Part shown: piece by piece, positions 9,271 to 17,498 of the stretch
How the letters are laid out: every line of letters begins with the position of its first letter
How positions within the stretch are numbered: position 1 is the first letter of the stretch
Assembly: GCA_964577375.1 (NCBI GenBank)
Contig: CAZNYW010000010.1
Span: 1-64,000 of the forward strand
Source of the DNA: DATKUC01 sp964577375
GTDB lineage: Bacteria > Spirochaetota > Spirochaetia > DSM-27196 > DATKUC01
Direction of reading: 5' to 3'
Length of the DNA stretch: 64,000 bases
Notes under the pieces: generated by a model
Database searches by the model: none
The model's input: the letters and a program-made list of their open reading frames with translations, nothing else
What the model was told of the DNA's origin: nothing
Made by a program: the position numbers and the translations under genes

Positions 9271-9516
9271 TCAGGGCTCCGCCTTGTCGCCCAGCTCTGG
9301 AAAGAGCTCGAGAACCGGCTTTTCCCCCTCTTCGGTAGGTTGATTTACCAGAATTTCTATCTTGCGCTCTATTCGTGAAAGATCCTTCTCGAGACCCCGG
9401 GCGAGCTTGATGCCCTCTTCGAACATTTCCGAAGCTTCCTCCAGCGAAACCTCACCGTCCCTGATCTTTTCACTGAGTGATTCCAGCCGGGTCAGTCGTT
9501 CTTCAAAGTTCTTCAT
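9271..9516 (-). CDS. xseB: Exodeoxyribonuclease VII small subunit
   Basis: An 81-residue protein matching XseB in length and sequence. The core FEERLTRLESLSEKIRDGEV and the following LEEASEMFEEGIKLARG form the expected two-helix coiled hairpin. XseB binds the large subunit XseA to form the exonuclease that degrades single-stranded DNA to oligonucleotides in repair. Its ATG lies inside the end of xseA (14-bp overlap), so translation is coupled and subunit stoichiometry may depend on it. An acidic/Pro-rich tail of about 20 residues ends the protein. Confidence 0.93.
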   Translation of the reverse strand: MKNFEERLTRLESLSEKIRDGEVSLEEASEMFEEGIKLARGLEKDLSRIERKIEILVNQPTEEGEKPVLELFPELGDKAEP

Positions 9517-10732
9517 TAGTGTCTCCTGGTTTGACGGCCTCGACCCGGGCATCCAGACCGCCGCGGTGAAAGCGTACCGAAATTCTTTCGTCGACCTGAA
9601 CCGCCTCGGGTGCTGTTATTATCCGGCCATCCTCCGGCCGATAGACCATCGCGTATCCTCGCTTGAGAACCTCGAACGGCGAGCAGGCCTCGAGCGCCTG
9701 CGCGGCCAGCGAAAGGCGGTGCCGGGATTCCGTTACGCGTCTTTCCATCGCGTCGAGGACGGACTCCTTCGCGTCATCGAGACGAAGGAGCAGAGGCTGC
9801 ACGATTATCCGGAAACTGCGCTCGAGTGCATCGGGGGTGAACTGCCGGAGGAGCAGTCGGGCCCGTTCGACGCGATCGGTGAAGGTCCGGCCAATGCTGC
9901 GGCCCAGCTCCAGAATGCGCATCCTAAGCTCATCGCGTCGGGCGGACACGATCTCTGCGGCGGCAGAGGGAGTCGGTGCGCGAAGGTCGGCGGCAAGGTC
10001 GGTCAGTGCGATATCTATCTCGTGTCCGACTGCCGAAATCACCGGCGTCTCACAGGCGGCGACCGCGCGTACAACCTCCTCGTCGGAAAACGGCAGAAGG
10101 TCTTCGAGAGAACCGCCGCCGCGGGAGACGATGATTACGTCGCCGAGCCTGAAGCGGTCAGCGGTGCGAATCTGGCGGGCGATGATGGGCGCTGCCTCGT
10201 CCCCCTGGACCGGCGCCGGAAGGATGACCACGTCAACGCCTGAGTTCCTGCGGCCGATCACGTTCAGAATATCCCGGATCGCCGCGCCCGTAGGCGAGGT
10301 GACGACCGCGATACTCGAGGGCAGAAGTGGAATCGGCTTCTTGCGCTCGGAATCGAACAGCCCCTCCATCGCGAGTCGCCGTTTCCTCTCCTCGAGCATC
10401 ACCAGGATCTCTCCCTGACCCGCGAGATCGAGACTTTCGCAAATGATCTGGTAGCTGCCCCGCCGGGCGTAAACGGAGATCGATCCGCGCGCGACCACCA
10501 GCATTCCGTCCTCCGGAGCGAAGCCGAGTGAGAGCGCCCGGTTGCGGAACATTACCGCCTGAAGCATGGCGTCACGGTCCTTCAAGGTGAAGTAGAGATG
10601 ACCTGTGCTCGAAGGACGGAAATTCGAGATTTCGCCCTCGACGGAGACTGCGGGAAACGAACCTTCCAGCGTGGACTTGATCAGGGAGGTAATCTCGGAA
10701 ACCTTGTAAGGACGAGACTTTGTCTCTATCAT
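9503..10732 (-). CDS. xseA: Exodeoxyribonuclease VII large subunit
   Basis: A 409-residue protein from the ATG whose codon ends at 10732. The N-terminal OB-fold (about 1-110: KVSEITSLIKSTLEGSFP, GEISNFRPSSTGHLYFTLKD) binds single-stranded DNA. The catalytic domain contains the family signatures VVTSPTGAAIRDI and VSRGGGSLEDLLPF. A long C-terminal coiled coil (about 290-390) is where XseB subunits bind. The length is slightly shorter than in E. coli (456). The frame stays open upstream to 11125, but that extension is antisense to the spiro-SPASM gene and has no family sequence. A promoter with its -10 box 7 bp before the ATG supports the chosen start. Confidence 0.94.
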   Translation of the reverse strand: MIETKSRPYKVSEITSLIKSTLEGSFPAVSVEGEISNFRPSSTGHLYFTLKDRDAMLQAVMFRNRALSLGFAPEDGMLVVARGSISVYARRGSYQIICESLDLAGQGEILVMLEERKRRLAMEGLFDSERKKPIPLLPSSIAVVTSPTGAAIRDILNVIGRRNSGVDVVILPAPVQGDEAAPIIARQIRTADRFRLGDVIIVSRGGGSLEDLLPFSDEEVVRAVAACETPVISAVGHEIDIALTDLAADLRAPTPSAAAEIVSARRDELRMRILELGRSIGRTFTDRVERARLLLRQFTPDALERSFRIIVQPLLLRLDDAKESVLDAMERRVTESRHRLSLAAQALEACSPFEVLKRGYAMVYRPEDGRIITAPEAVQVDERISVRFHRGGLDARVEAVKPGDTNEEL

Positions 10733-10739
10733 GTGCGAT

Positions 10740-10768
10740 AGATTACCGGTTTCGCGCGTGAACGACAA
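10740..10768 (-). promoter_or_regulatory. Candidate leaderless promoter of xseA-xseB
   Basis: On the minus strand TTGTCG (10763-10768) and TAATCT (10740-10745) are separated by 17 bp. The -10 box ends 7 bp before the xseA ATG, which has no Shine-Dalgarno sequence, so transcription should start at or within a base of the initiation codon. Confidence 0.45.
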
Positions 10769-10807
10769 CGATTTGCCGGACCGGAGACAACAGGAGAGGC
10801 GCCAGAG

Positions 10808-12292
10808 ATGAAGAGAGTCGTGTGTGTCAACGCCCTGAGGCTCAGCGAATACGCGACAATGTCTCTTCCAGACGGGGACTCGGCGGTGGACCGGGTGCAG
10901 CAATTCGTCTCCTCCTTGCCGGAGGTGGGACGCAGCTTCGTGATCTGCGAAGAGAAAGCGCAGGTGCCGTTCCGGTACGAACGCATCGACCTGCGCGACG
11001 GGAGCTCCGCCGCACTGATCGAAGCGCTCATGCGCGCGGGAGAAGGATCTGACCAGATCGTTTACCTGTATGGCGATTGCCCTTTTCTCGAGCCCGAGAT
11101 AACCGGCCGGATGCTCGAGAATCACGGCCGTTATTTTGCCGAATACACTTTTTCCGACGGCTATCCCTTCGGAATCACCCCCGAGATCCTGAGCACATCC
11201 GTGCTGCCGATGCTGCAGCGGCTCGCCGGTTCGGAGCCGATCAGCCGGGACACGCTCTTTTCCACCATTCAGAAGGACATCAATTCGTTCGACATCGAAA
11301 CCGAAATCTCACCGGTCGATGTCCGGATGCTGCGCCTTTCACTGATGTGCGACAACCGCGTGAATTACCTGCTCTGCAGCAACTTCGATGAAGCGAAGGC
11401 CTTCGACGAAAAATCAATTCTTTCGACCGCACAGAAACGTCAGGAGATTCTCCGCACCGTTCCGGCTTTCGCCAATATCCAGATCATTGACGGCTGCCCA
11501 CAGGCGTGCAGCTACTGCCCCTTTCCCGGATTCGGGGGCGACATTCTGAACAACCGCCATGAAATGTCGTTCGAGAATTTCGATCGAATAGTAGCCGGGC
11601 TCGAGCAGTTTTCCCCTGAAGCAACAATCAGCCTCTCGCTGTGGGGCGAGCCTTCGCTTCACAGCAGAATCGAGGAGATGATCCGCAGGGTGGAGTCCAG
11701 CCGGGCGCTTCGGCTCAATATCGAAACTTCCGGGATCGGATGGAAGCCCGAGGTGCTCGATGGACTCGCCGCTTCGGGTCTCGAGCGAACTGAATGGATA
11801 GTCTCACTTGATGCGCTTGACCCCGCTCTCTACGCAACTCTTCGCGGCAGCGGCCAGGAGGAGGCGCTTCGCACAGTCGATCGGCTGCTATCCACGTTCG
11901 GCGGCCACGTGCACGTGCAGGCCGTTCGCATGAACGAAAACGAGGCGCATCTGGAGGAGTTCTACCGTTCATGGAAATCGAAAACAGACAATGTCATCAT
12001 TCAGAAATATGATGATTTCTGCGGCTACCTCCCGGCGCGAAAGGTAACCGACCTGTCGCCGCTGGTCCGCCAGGCCTGCTGGCACCTGAAACGCGACATG
12101 AACGTGCTGCTTGACGGGAGCGTGGTGATGTGCCGCGAGGATCTGAATCGGGACCATCTGCTTGGCAACCTGCTTGATGAAGAGATTGCGGAGGTGTGGC
12201 AGAGAGGCGAGGAGGTCTACGCAGCCCATGTTCGCACCGAATATCCGGAAATCTGCAAGGGTTGCGATGAGTACTACACCTTCAACTTCTAA
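10808..12292 (+). CDS. Spiro-SPASM radical SAM protein
   Basis: A 494-residue protein of the spirochaete-restricted spiro-SPASM group. The radical SAM cluster motif is C230-x3-C234-x2-C237 (CPQACSYC), followed by a partial TIM-barrel (LWGEPSLHS, SLDALDPALYATLRGSG). The C terminus is a SPASM domain with cysteines at 424, 442, 483 and 486 that would hold an auxiliary iron-sulfur cluster. The first 220 residues are not part of the radical SAM fold. They contain YGDCPFLEPEIT, similar to the acceptor motif of sugar nucleotidyltransferases, so a degenerate nucleotidyltransferase-like domain is likely. The reaction is unknown. It is the first gene of a five-gene overlapping cluster with sugar-activating enzymes, suggesting glycan or glycopeptide modification. 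A weak AGGAG lies 11 bp before the ATG. Confidence 0.9.
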   Translation: MKRVVCVNALRLSEYATMSLPDGDSAVDRVQQFVSSLPEVGRSFVICEEKAQVPFRYERIDLRDGSSAALIEALMRAGEGSDQIVYLYGDCPFLEPEITGRMLENHGRYFAEYTFSDGYPFGITPEILSTSVLPMLQRLAGSEPISRDTLFSTIQKDINSFDIETEISPVDVRMLRLSLMCDNRVNYLLCSNFDEAKAFDEKSILSTAQKRQEILRTVPAFANIQIIDGCPQACSYCPFPGFGGDILNNRHEMSFENFDRIVAGLEQFSPEATISLSLWGEPSLHSRIEEMIRRVESSRALRLNIETSGIGWKPEVLDGLAASGLERTEWIVSLDALDPALYATLRGSGQEEALRTVDRLLSTFGGHVHVQAVRMNENEAHLEEFYRSWKSKTDNVIIQKYDDFCGYLPARKVTDLSPLVRQACWHLKRDMNVLLDGSVVMCREDLNRDHLLGNLLDEEIAEVWQRGEEVYAAHVRTEYPEICKGCDEYYTFNF

Positions 12293-13229
12293 GTACCCTC
12301 CCGTCCCCTACACGGTGGTCGGCGGCAAAAGGATCGAACGGAAGACCTCTGCGCCGAGGCTGCTCTCCGTTGTGGTGTTGAACCGCGGCGGGCGGTTCAA
12401 CCGCGGCGACTATTTCGCCCAGTTGCAGGCGCTCGAACCGGACGAGATCATTTCGATCGAGCCGGCCGGTGCGCCCTATGACGTCGAGGCTCTGTCGAAT
12501 CGTCACGGAAACCTGCGTTTTCTCCTTCTGCATTCGGATTCCAATCGCGGACAACAGGTGAACATCGGCGTTCAAGAGGCGCACGGCAGGTTCGTGCTGG
12601 TGCTCTGGAACGATATGGACGTTGCTTCCCTACCGGAGAAGGTGCTCGAGCGCATACGTGACGAGGGTACACTCTGCGCGGTGCCGGTAATGAAAAACGA
12701 CCGAAGCGAGGTGGTACCGTCAATTCAGGCTCCCGCCTTCTACCACAAACTGCTGCGCGTCGTGGCGGTGAGTCCCGCAAAGGACAACATGCCGACGCTC
12801 TTTCCCTTCGACTACACCGGTATCTACAATCGTGAACGGTACCTGCTCACCGGCGGGTACGACGGCGATCTGTCGCGATCCTACTGGCAGAAGATGGATT
12901 TCGGTTTCCGGGTGCATATGTGGGGGGAGAGCATTCGCTCGAATCAACTTTTCCGGGTCAGCTGCACATCACCGCCACCCCCCGAGGACATCACCCCCAA
13001 CGCCGACTACCGGGTCTTCTATCTCCGGAACCTTTCGGTCCGCTACAGCGGCGATCACGGTGTGTTGCCCTTTTCGCGATTCCTCCCTTTCCACTTCCGC
13101 GTCGGAGCGGGACTGCTGCACTCCTACCGCCTCTTTCGCGAAGTGGAATCATGGGTGGAAACCAACCGTTACCGTTTCGTTCAGGATGCGCGCAGCGTCA
13201 CCGACCTGTGGGAGGTTCAGGAGTCATGA
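12267..13229 (+). CDS. Glycosyltransferase family 2-like protein
   Basis: A 320-residue protein starting at the ATG at 12267, inside the last 26 bp of the spiro-SPASM gene, with AAGGG just upstream. Its N-terminal half has a GT-A fold pattern: LLSVVVLNRGG, then NLRFLLLHSDSNRGQQVNIGV, then a DxD-like metal motif in LVLWNDMD (about residue 112). The C-terminal half contains RERYLLTGGYDGDLSRSYWQ, like the acceptor side of GT2 enzymes. It probably transfers a nucleotide-activated sugar in the cytoplasm; donor and acceptor are unknown. No membrane helices are visible. It could also be a catalytically weak GT-A regulatory protein. Confidence 0.75.
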   Translation: MSTTPSTSKYPPVPYTVVGGKRIERKTSAPRLLSVVVLNRGGRFNRGDYFAQLQALEPDEIISIEPAGAPYDVEALSNRHGNLRFLLLHSDSNRGQQVNIGVQEAHGRFVLVLWNDMDVASLPEKVLERIRDEGTLCAVPVMKNDRSEVVPSIQAPAFYHKLLRVVAVSPAKDNMPTLFPFDYTGIYNRERYLLTGGYDGDLSRSYWQKMDFGFRVHMWGESIRSNQLFRVSCTSPPPPEDITPNADYRVFYLRNLSVRYSGDHGVLPFSRFLPFHFRVGAGLLHSYRLFREVESWVETNRYRFVQDARSVTDLWEVQES

Positions 13230-13918
13230 CCGGCGTGATTCTGCAGGTGCGCCTCGATTCTTCCCGCATGCCGGGCAAGGCGCTCCTGACGATCGGTCCG
13301 CGCACCGTCTTTGAACACGTGATGCATCGGCTCAAAGTGGTCCGCGCCGATGTTCACGTTGCCGCATGCGACGAATCGAGCGCGGACATTCTTGGCCCGC
13401 TTGCGCGGGCGGCCGGTTTTCTGCTGGTTCCCGGGCCGAAAGAGGACGTGCTTGCCCGATACATCCTCGCGGCCGTCACGGCGGGAGTAAGCACGATCAT
13501 CCGTGCAACCGGCGACAATCCGCTGGTGTCGCATGAATACGCGAACAGGTCGCTCGAGGCGCACCGGCGCGAAGGCGCCGACCACACGATCTTCACCGGC
13601 CTGCCGACGGGAAGCGGCGTCGAGATCGTCGAGCGTTCCGCGCTCGAGCGCGCAGCGAGGGAAAGCAGCGATGCCTACGACCACGAGCACGTCACGCCCT
13701 ACATCTACAATCATCCGGACAGTTTCCACCTCCACCGTGTTGCGGCGCCCCTGCCTGAGGCCCTCGCTGATTCGCGGGTCACACTCGACACGCCGGAGGA
13801 TTACAGGACGCTTCTGCGGATATATCGAGAGCTGGGGAGGGAGGGGGACTTCCCCTCCTTCGACACGCTCTGCGAGTGGCTTGTTCTGCAGCCGAAGCGC
13901 GGAGAAGTCCCGGAATGA
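13226..13918 (+). CDS. Cytidylyltransferase-like protein (SpsF/NeuA type)
   Basis: A 230-residue protein whose ATG overlaps the preceding stop by 4 bp (ATGA). It begins with the nucleotidyltransferase signature VILQVRLDSSRMPGKALL (residues 4-21), in which Arg, Ser, Arg and Lys bind CTP. It continues with IIRATGDNPLVSHEYAN (about 92-108), the metal-binding Asp motif of acylneuraminate-type cytidylyltransferases, and a DTPEDYRTL motif near the C terminus. Enzymes of this family activate nonulosonic acids or related sugars as CMP or CDP derivatives. Its position next to a PseG-like domain mirrors spsF-spsG pairs of polysaccharide loci. The exact sugar is not readable. Confidence 0.85.
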   Translation: MTGVILQVRLDSSRMPGKALLTIGPRTVFEHVMHRLKVVRADVHVAACDESSADILGPLARAAGFLLVPGPKEDVLARYILAAVTAGVSTIIRATGDNPLVSHEYANRSLEAHRREGADHTIFTGLPTGSGVEIVERSALERAARESSDAYDHEHVTPYIYNHPDSFHLHRVAAPLPEALADSRVTLDTPEDYRTLLRIYRELGREGDFPSFDTLCEWLVLQPKRGEVPE

Positions 13919-15792
13919 GCGGGAAACGCAGGCGCATACTCCTCGTTCCGGAGACCCGCGCGGGGCATGGGAGCGGCCACCTGAAAAGATGTCTCGATCT
14001 CGCCTCGGAACTGGGACACGAAACGGCGACGGCGCTTGCCGGTGAGTTTTCCGCTGGCCAGATCAGACTCGCCGGCCGGTCACCGGACTGCGCAGTCATC
14101 GACATGCGTTCGGCGTCCGCTGAGTCCTGGGATCTGGTGGTGGTCGACAGACGAACCACTTCGATCGACGAGTGCTCTGCCCTGCGGAAGGTGGGCCCTC
14201 TCGTCGGAATCGATGCAGGCGGTGCTGGAAGACTCTGCATGTCCTATCTCATAGACTCGCTTCCGCGCGCCGTGACCGATCCCGCCGATGCGCCGAACGA
14301 GAAGGGGCCGGAGTTTCTTTCGCTGCCGCTTGCCGCTGTCGGCGGCACGAGTAAATCGGCAGGAATTCTCGTCACCTTTGGCGGCGAGGATGCCGGCGGA
14401 TTGACTGAGGAGTGCTGCGGCGCCCTCCTGGCAATTCTGTCGGACAGGCAATCCGACTCCGCCGCAGCGCGGATAACCGCCGTCCGCGGGCCCTTCTTCG
14501 AGGATGGCCGGTTGAGAGCCGCGCCCTTCGCCGCTGAAGAGAGCTCAGCGGCGATCGAGGTGCTCGACGCTCCGGAACAGCTCAGCAGCCTGATAGGCAG
14601 TTTCGCGCTCGTCGTGACCTCCTTCGGGCTGACCGCATTTGAGGCACGTGCCGCCGGAGTACCGGTGATAGTGGTCAGCGCAAGCCGCTACCACGAAGCG
14701 CTCGCGCGGCGGGCGGGATTTCGCCTTGCAGGCACCGGATCGCCGGACGCCGCAGCTCTCACCGCGGCAGTCGGGGAGTGGCTCGCCTCAGGCACCGTCG
14801 CGGAGCCCGCGCCGCTCGATGAAGACTACTCTGCAGAACGCGTGCGCGCCGCGGCTGAGAAGGGGAGCCTGCTTCGGGCAGCTCTGGAGCGTCTCGATCC
14901 GGCGGGGGCAACCGGCTGCCCGGTCTGCGGCCGGAAGGAGAATCCGGCAGTCGCGCGGATGGTTGACCGCAGCTATTTCCGCTGCGCTTCCTGCGGAATG
15001 CTCTACCTCGAAAATCTCGGCAACAGGAAGGTCTCCTACACGAAGGATTACTTCTATTCCGACTACGAAAAGCAATACGGAAGGACCTATCTCGACGACT
15101 TCGCCAACATCCGGCGCATGGCGGTTCCCCGCCTTGAGCGCATTTCCCGGCTTGGCGGCAGCGGAGCACTTCTGGACGTCGGATGTGCCTTTGGCCCCTT
15201 TCTTGTTGAAGCGCGTTCGGCAGGCTACGACCCCTTCGGGGTGGATATTTCCGAAGAGGCAGCCGCGCACGTGCGGGAGGAGCTGAAGATCCCCGCAGTA
15301 TCTGCATCGATCCGGGACTTCGATCCTGAGGCGAGCTTCGGTGTTCCCCGGTTTTCGGTGGTGACTCTGTGGTATGTGATCGAGCACTTTCCCGACGTGG
15401 CAGACATACTTCGCAAACTGAACAGCATGCTGAAACCGGGCGGCGTCCTTGCCTTTTCCACGCCCAGCGGCTCCGGAGTCTCGGCGCGTCTGCATCGTGA
15501 GCAGTTCTTCACGCAGAGTCCCTCGGACCATTTCACCATCTGGGAGCCGCGCCGGACCGCATCCGTGCTCGAGCGCTTCGGCTTTTCACTGCGTGAAGTC
15601 CGCGTAACCGGGCACCATCCTGAAAGGTTCTTCCAGAATGGCCCGAATAGACTGCAATCCGGCGGCGAACAGACCGAAAATAAGGGTGTGAACCCTCTGC
15701 TCCTGCGTGCCACCGCTTTTGTTTCGCGTTCGTTCGGGCTCGGGGACACCTTTGAAGTCTACGCAGTCAAGACCGGGGAGCATATTTCATGA
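13915..15792 (+). CDS. PseG/SpsG-like domain fused to zinc-ribbon methyltransferase
   Basis: A 625-residue two-part protein, ATG overlapping the previous stop (ATGA). Residues 1-335 resemble PseG/SpsG, the nucleotide-sugar hydrolase of the GT-B fold: RAGHGSGHLKRC near the start, VGIDAGGAGR, ILVTFGGEDAGG and SFGLTAFEARAAGVPVI. Residues 339-375 are a zinc ribbon (CPVCG and CASCG) of the type that precedes class I sugar methyltransferases. Residues 395-560 form the SAM-binding domain (LLDVGCAFGPFLVEARSAGYDPFGVDIS, quoted in part as DVGCAFGP) ending in LKPGGVLAFSTPSG. The first part probably removes or swaps a nucleotide from an activated sugar and the second methylates it. The fusion suggests consecutive steps in one pathway. 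Confidence 0.82.
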   Translation: MSGKRRRILLVPETRAGHGSGHLKRCLDLASELGHETATALAGEFSAGQIRLAGRSPDCAVIDMRSASAESWDLVVVDRRTTSIDECSALRKVGPLVGIDAGGAGRLCMSYLIDSLPRAVTDPADAPNEKGPEFLSLPLAAVGGTSKSAGILVTFGGEDAGGLTEECCGALLAILSDRQSDSAAARITAVRGPFFEDGRLRAAPFAAEESSAAIEVLDAPEQLSSLIGSFALVVTSFGLTAFEARAAGVPVIVVSASRYHEALARRAGFRLAGTGSPDAAALTAAVGEWLASGTVAEPAPLDEDYSAERVRAAAEKGSLLRAALERLDPAGATGCPVCGRKENPAVARMVDRSYFRCASCGMLYLENLGNRKVSYTKDYFYSDYEKQYGRTYLDDFANIRRMAVPRLERISRLGGSGALLDVGCAFGPFLVEARSAGYDPFGVDISEEAAAHVREELKIPAVSASIRDFDPEASFGVPRFSVVTLWYVIEHFPDVADILRKLNSMLKPGGVLAFSTPSGSGVSARLHREQFFTQSPSDHFTIWEPRRTASVLERFGFSLREVRVTGHHPERFFQNGPNRLQSGGEQTENKGVNPLLLRATAFVSRSFGLGDTFEVYAVKTGEHIS

Positions 15793-17495
15793 GTCAAGCT
15801 GTGCTTATTCTTGGCGGTGGCGTGATGCAGCTGCCGGCCATCCGCATCGCAAAGCGAAAGGGTTGGTACGTTTTCGTAGCCGACGGCAATCGGTCCTGTC
15901 CGGGCGCCGCTATTGCCGACAGCTTCTTTCCCATCGACCTGAAAAACACGGAGCGGTTGATCGAAGCGGCGAAGACATGTGACCCGCCTCTGACGGGCGT
16001 CTTAACGGCCGGGACCGATTTTTCGACCAGCGTCGCTCGCGTCGCTGAGGCGCTGAGACTTCCTGGCACCTCACATGCGAGTGCGTACAATGCTTCCGAC
16101 AAGGTGCAGATGCGCCGGCGCTTCGCAGAAGCCGGCGTGCCGTCGCCCGCGTTCGTGGAGCTCGCCGGAACCGACGACCGGGCGGCGCTCGCTGAGGCGG
16201 CAAAGCTGAACTATCCGCTTGTCGTCAAACCTGTCGACAACATGGGTGCGCGTGGCGTCCAGCGGGTTTCGGGCGCCTCGCAGCTCACCGACGCGGTCGC
16301 CCGGGCAGTCGGTTTCTCGCGCAGCGGTCGGGTCATAGTCGAAGAGTTCATTCCCGGTCAGGAATACAGCCTCGATGCGATAGTGGAGGATGGAAAGGTT
16401 ACCGTGTGCGGCCTTGCCGAGCGACACATCTACTTTCCACCCGCCTTCGTGGAGATGGGGCACACTATTCCCGCGCAGATCGATGACCGCCGCGAGCGTG
16501 AGCTTGTCGAGGTCTTCATTGCCGGTGTCCGCGCGCTCGGAATCTCCAACGGCGCCGCCAAGGGTGACATCTTCCACACCGGGACAGGCGCGGTGGTGGG
16601 CGAGATCGCGGCACGATTGTCCGGCGGATACATGTCCGGCTGGACCTTCCCCTATTCTTCGGGGTTCGAGGTCACCGAGGCTGCGCTCAATATCGCGGTC
16701 GGCCTTCCGGCGGGCGATCTGACGAACCGTCGAAGCTGGGTGTCGGCCGAACGCGCGTTCCTTTCCATCCCCGGCATCGTCGCAGGAATCAACGGCGTTG
16801 CAGCCGCCAGGAACATTCCCGGGGTGAAGGAGGTCTTCCTGCGCGTCGAGACCGGGATGGAGGTCTCCTTTCCAGCAAACAACGTCGAAAAAAGCGGCAA
16901 CGTCATCTCCTGCGCGCCGAGCCGACCGGAGGCGGTACGCGCGGCGCAATACGCTCTTCGCTGCATCGAAATCCGGCTTGAACCGAATGTCGCTGCCACC
17001 GACGCGTTTCTCTTTTCAGCGGACAGCCGCGGGAAACCCGGGGTGATGGAGCTCTCCGACGAGGCCGACCTGCGGGTACTGCGCGAGATGCAGAAGGGAA
17101 ACCCCGATCTCGATCTTGTAAGCTCGGAGCTCTCCCGGACGACGGGAAAACCGGTTCCTCTTCCCGAGATCCTGCCTCTTCCTCGCTGGGAACGTGAAGA
17201 GCGGGCTAACTGGGCGGGCATTGCGCCGGCAGAGGCAGTCAGGACCTGTCTGCGCCGCCATGGACTTGTGATGGCGGCAGACCACGGCCCTGCCGGTCAC
17301 ATCGGTCGCCCGAGGGTTACCCAACAGTCGCAGCTGAACTTCAGCGCGCTCTTCTGGACCGCCCTTCTTCGCGGCGGTATCCAGGGGGTCGACTACTTCA
17401 TCGATTCACTCGCCGCGAGGATGCCCTACGGAATTGCCGCTTCGGGGTCCGGAACCGATGCCGGCGTGAGCATCTTCACGGGCGTGGAGGTATAG
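15789..17495 (+). CDS. ATP-grasp ligase with long C-terminal extension
   Basis: A 568-residue protein, ATG overlapping the preceding stop (ATGA). Residues 1-310 are a complete ATP-grasp enzyme: Rossmann-like start VLILGGGVMQLPAIR, ATP-binding loop VVKPVDNMGARGV, VIVEEFIPGQEYSLD and the Mg-binding VVGEIAARLSGG. A carbamoyl-phosphate-synthase-like C-terminal part follows to about 400. The last 170 residues match no family I know and contain GRPRVTQQSQLNFSALF and a Gly/Ser-rich end. ATP-grasp enzymes join a carboxylate to an amine or thiol, so this enzyme may attach an amino acid or acyl group to the sugar made by the preceding genes. It is the last gene of the overlapping cluster. Confidence 0.82.
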   Translation: MSQAVLILGGGVMQLPAIRIAKRKGWYVFVADGNRSCPGAAIADSFFPIDLKNTERLIEAAKTCDPPLTGVLTAGTDFSTSVARVAEALRLPGTSHASAYNASDKVQMRRRFAEAGVPSPAFVELAGTDDRAALAEAAKLNYPLVVKPVDNMGARGVQRVSGASQLTDAVARAVGFSRSGRVIVEEFIPGQEYSLDAIVEDGKVTVCGLAERHIYFPPAFVEMGHTIPAQIDDRRERELVEVFIAGVRALGISNGAAKGDIFHTGTGAVVGEIAARLSGGYMSGWTFPYSSGFEVTEAALNIAVGLPAGDLTNRRSWVSAERAFLSIPGIVAGINGVAAARNIPGVKEVFLRVETGMEVSFPANNVEKSGNVISCAPSRPEAVRAAQYALRCIEIRLEPNVAATDAFLFSADSRGKPGVMELSDEADLRVLREMQKGNPDLDLVSSELSRTTGKPVPLPEILPLPRWEREERANWAGIAPAEAVRTCLRRHGLVMAADHGPAGHIGRPRVTQQSQLNFSALFWTALLRGGIQGVDYFIDSLAARMPYGIAASGSGTDAGVSIFTGVEV

Positions 17496-17498
17496 CTC

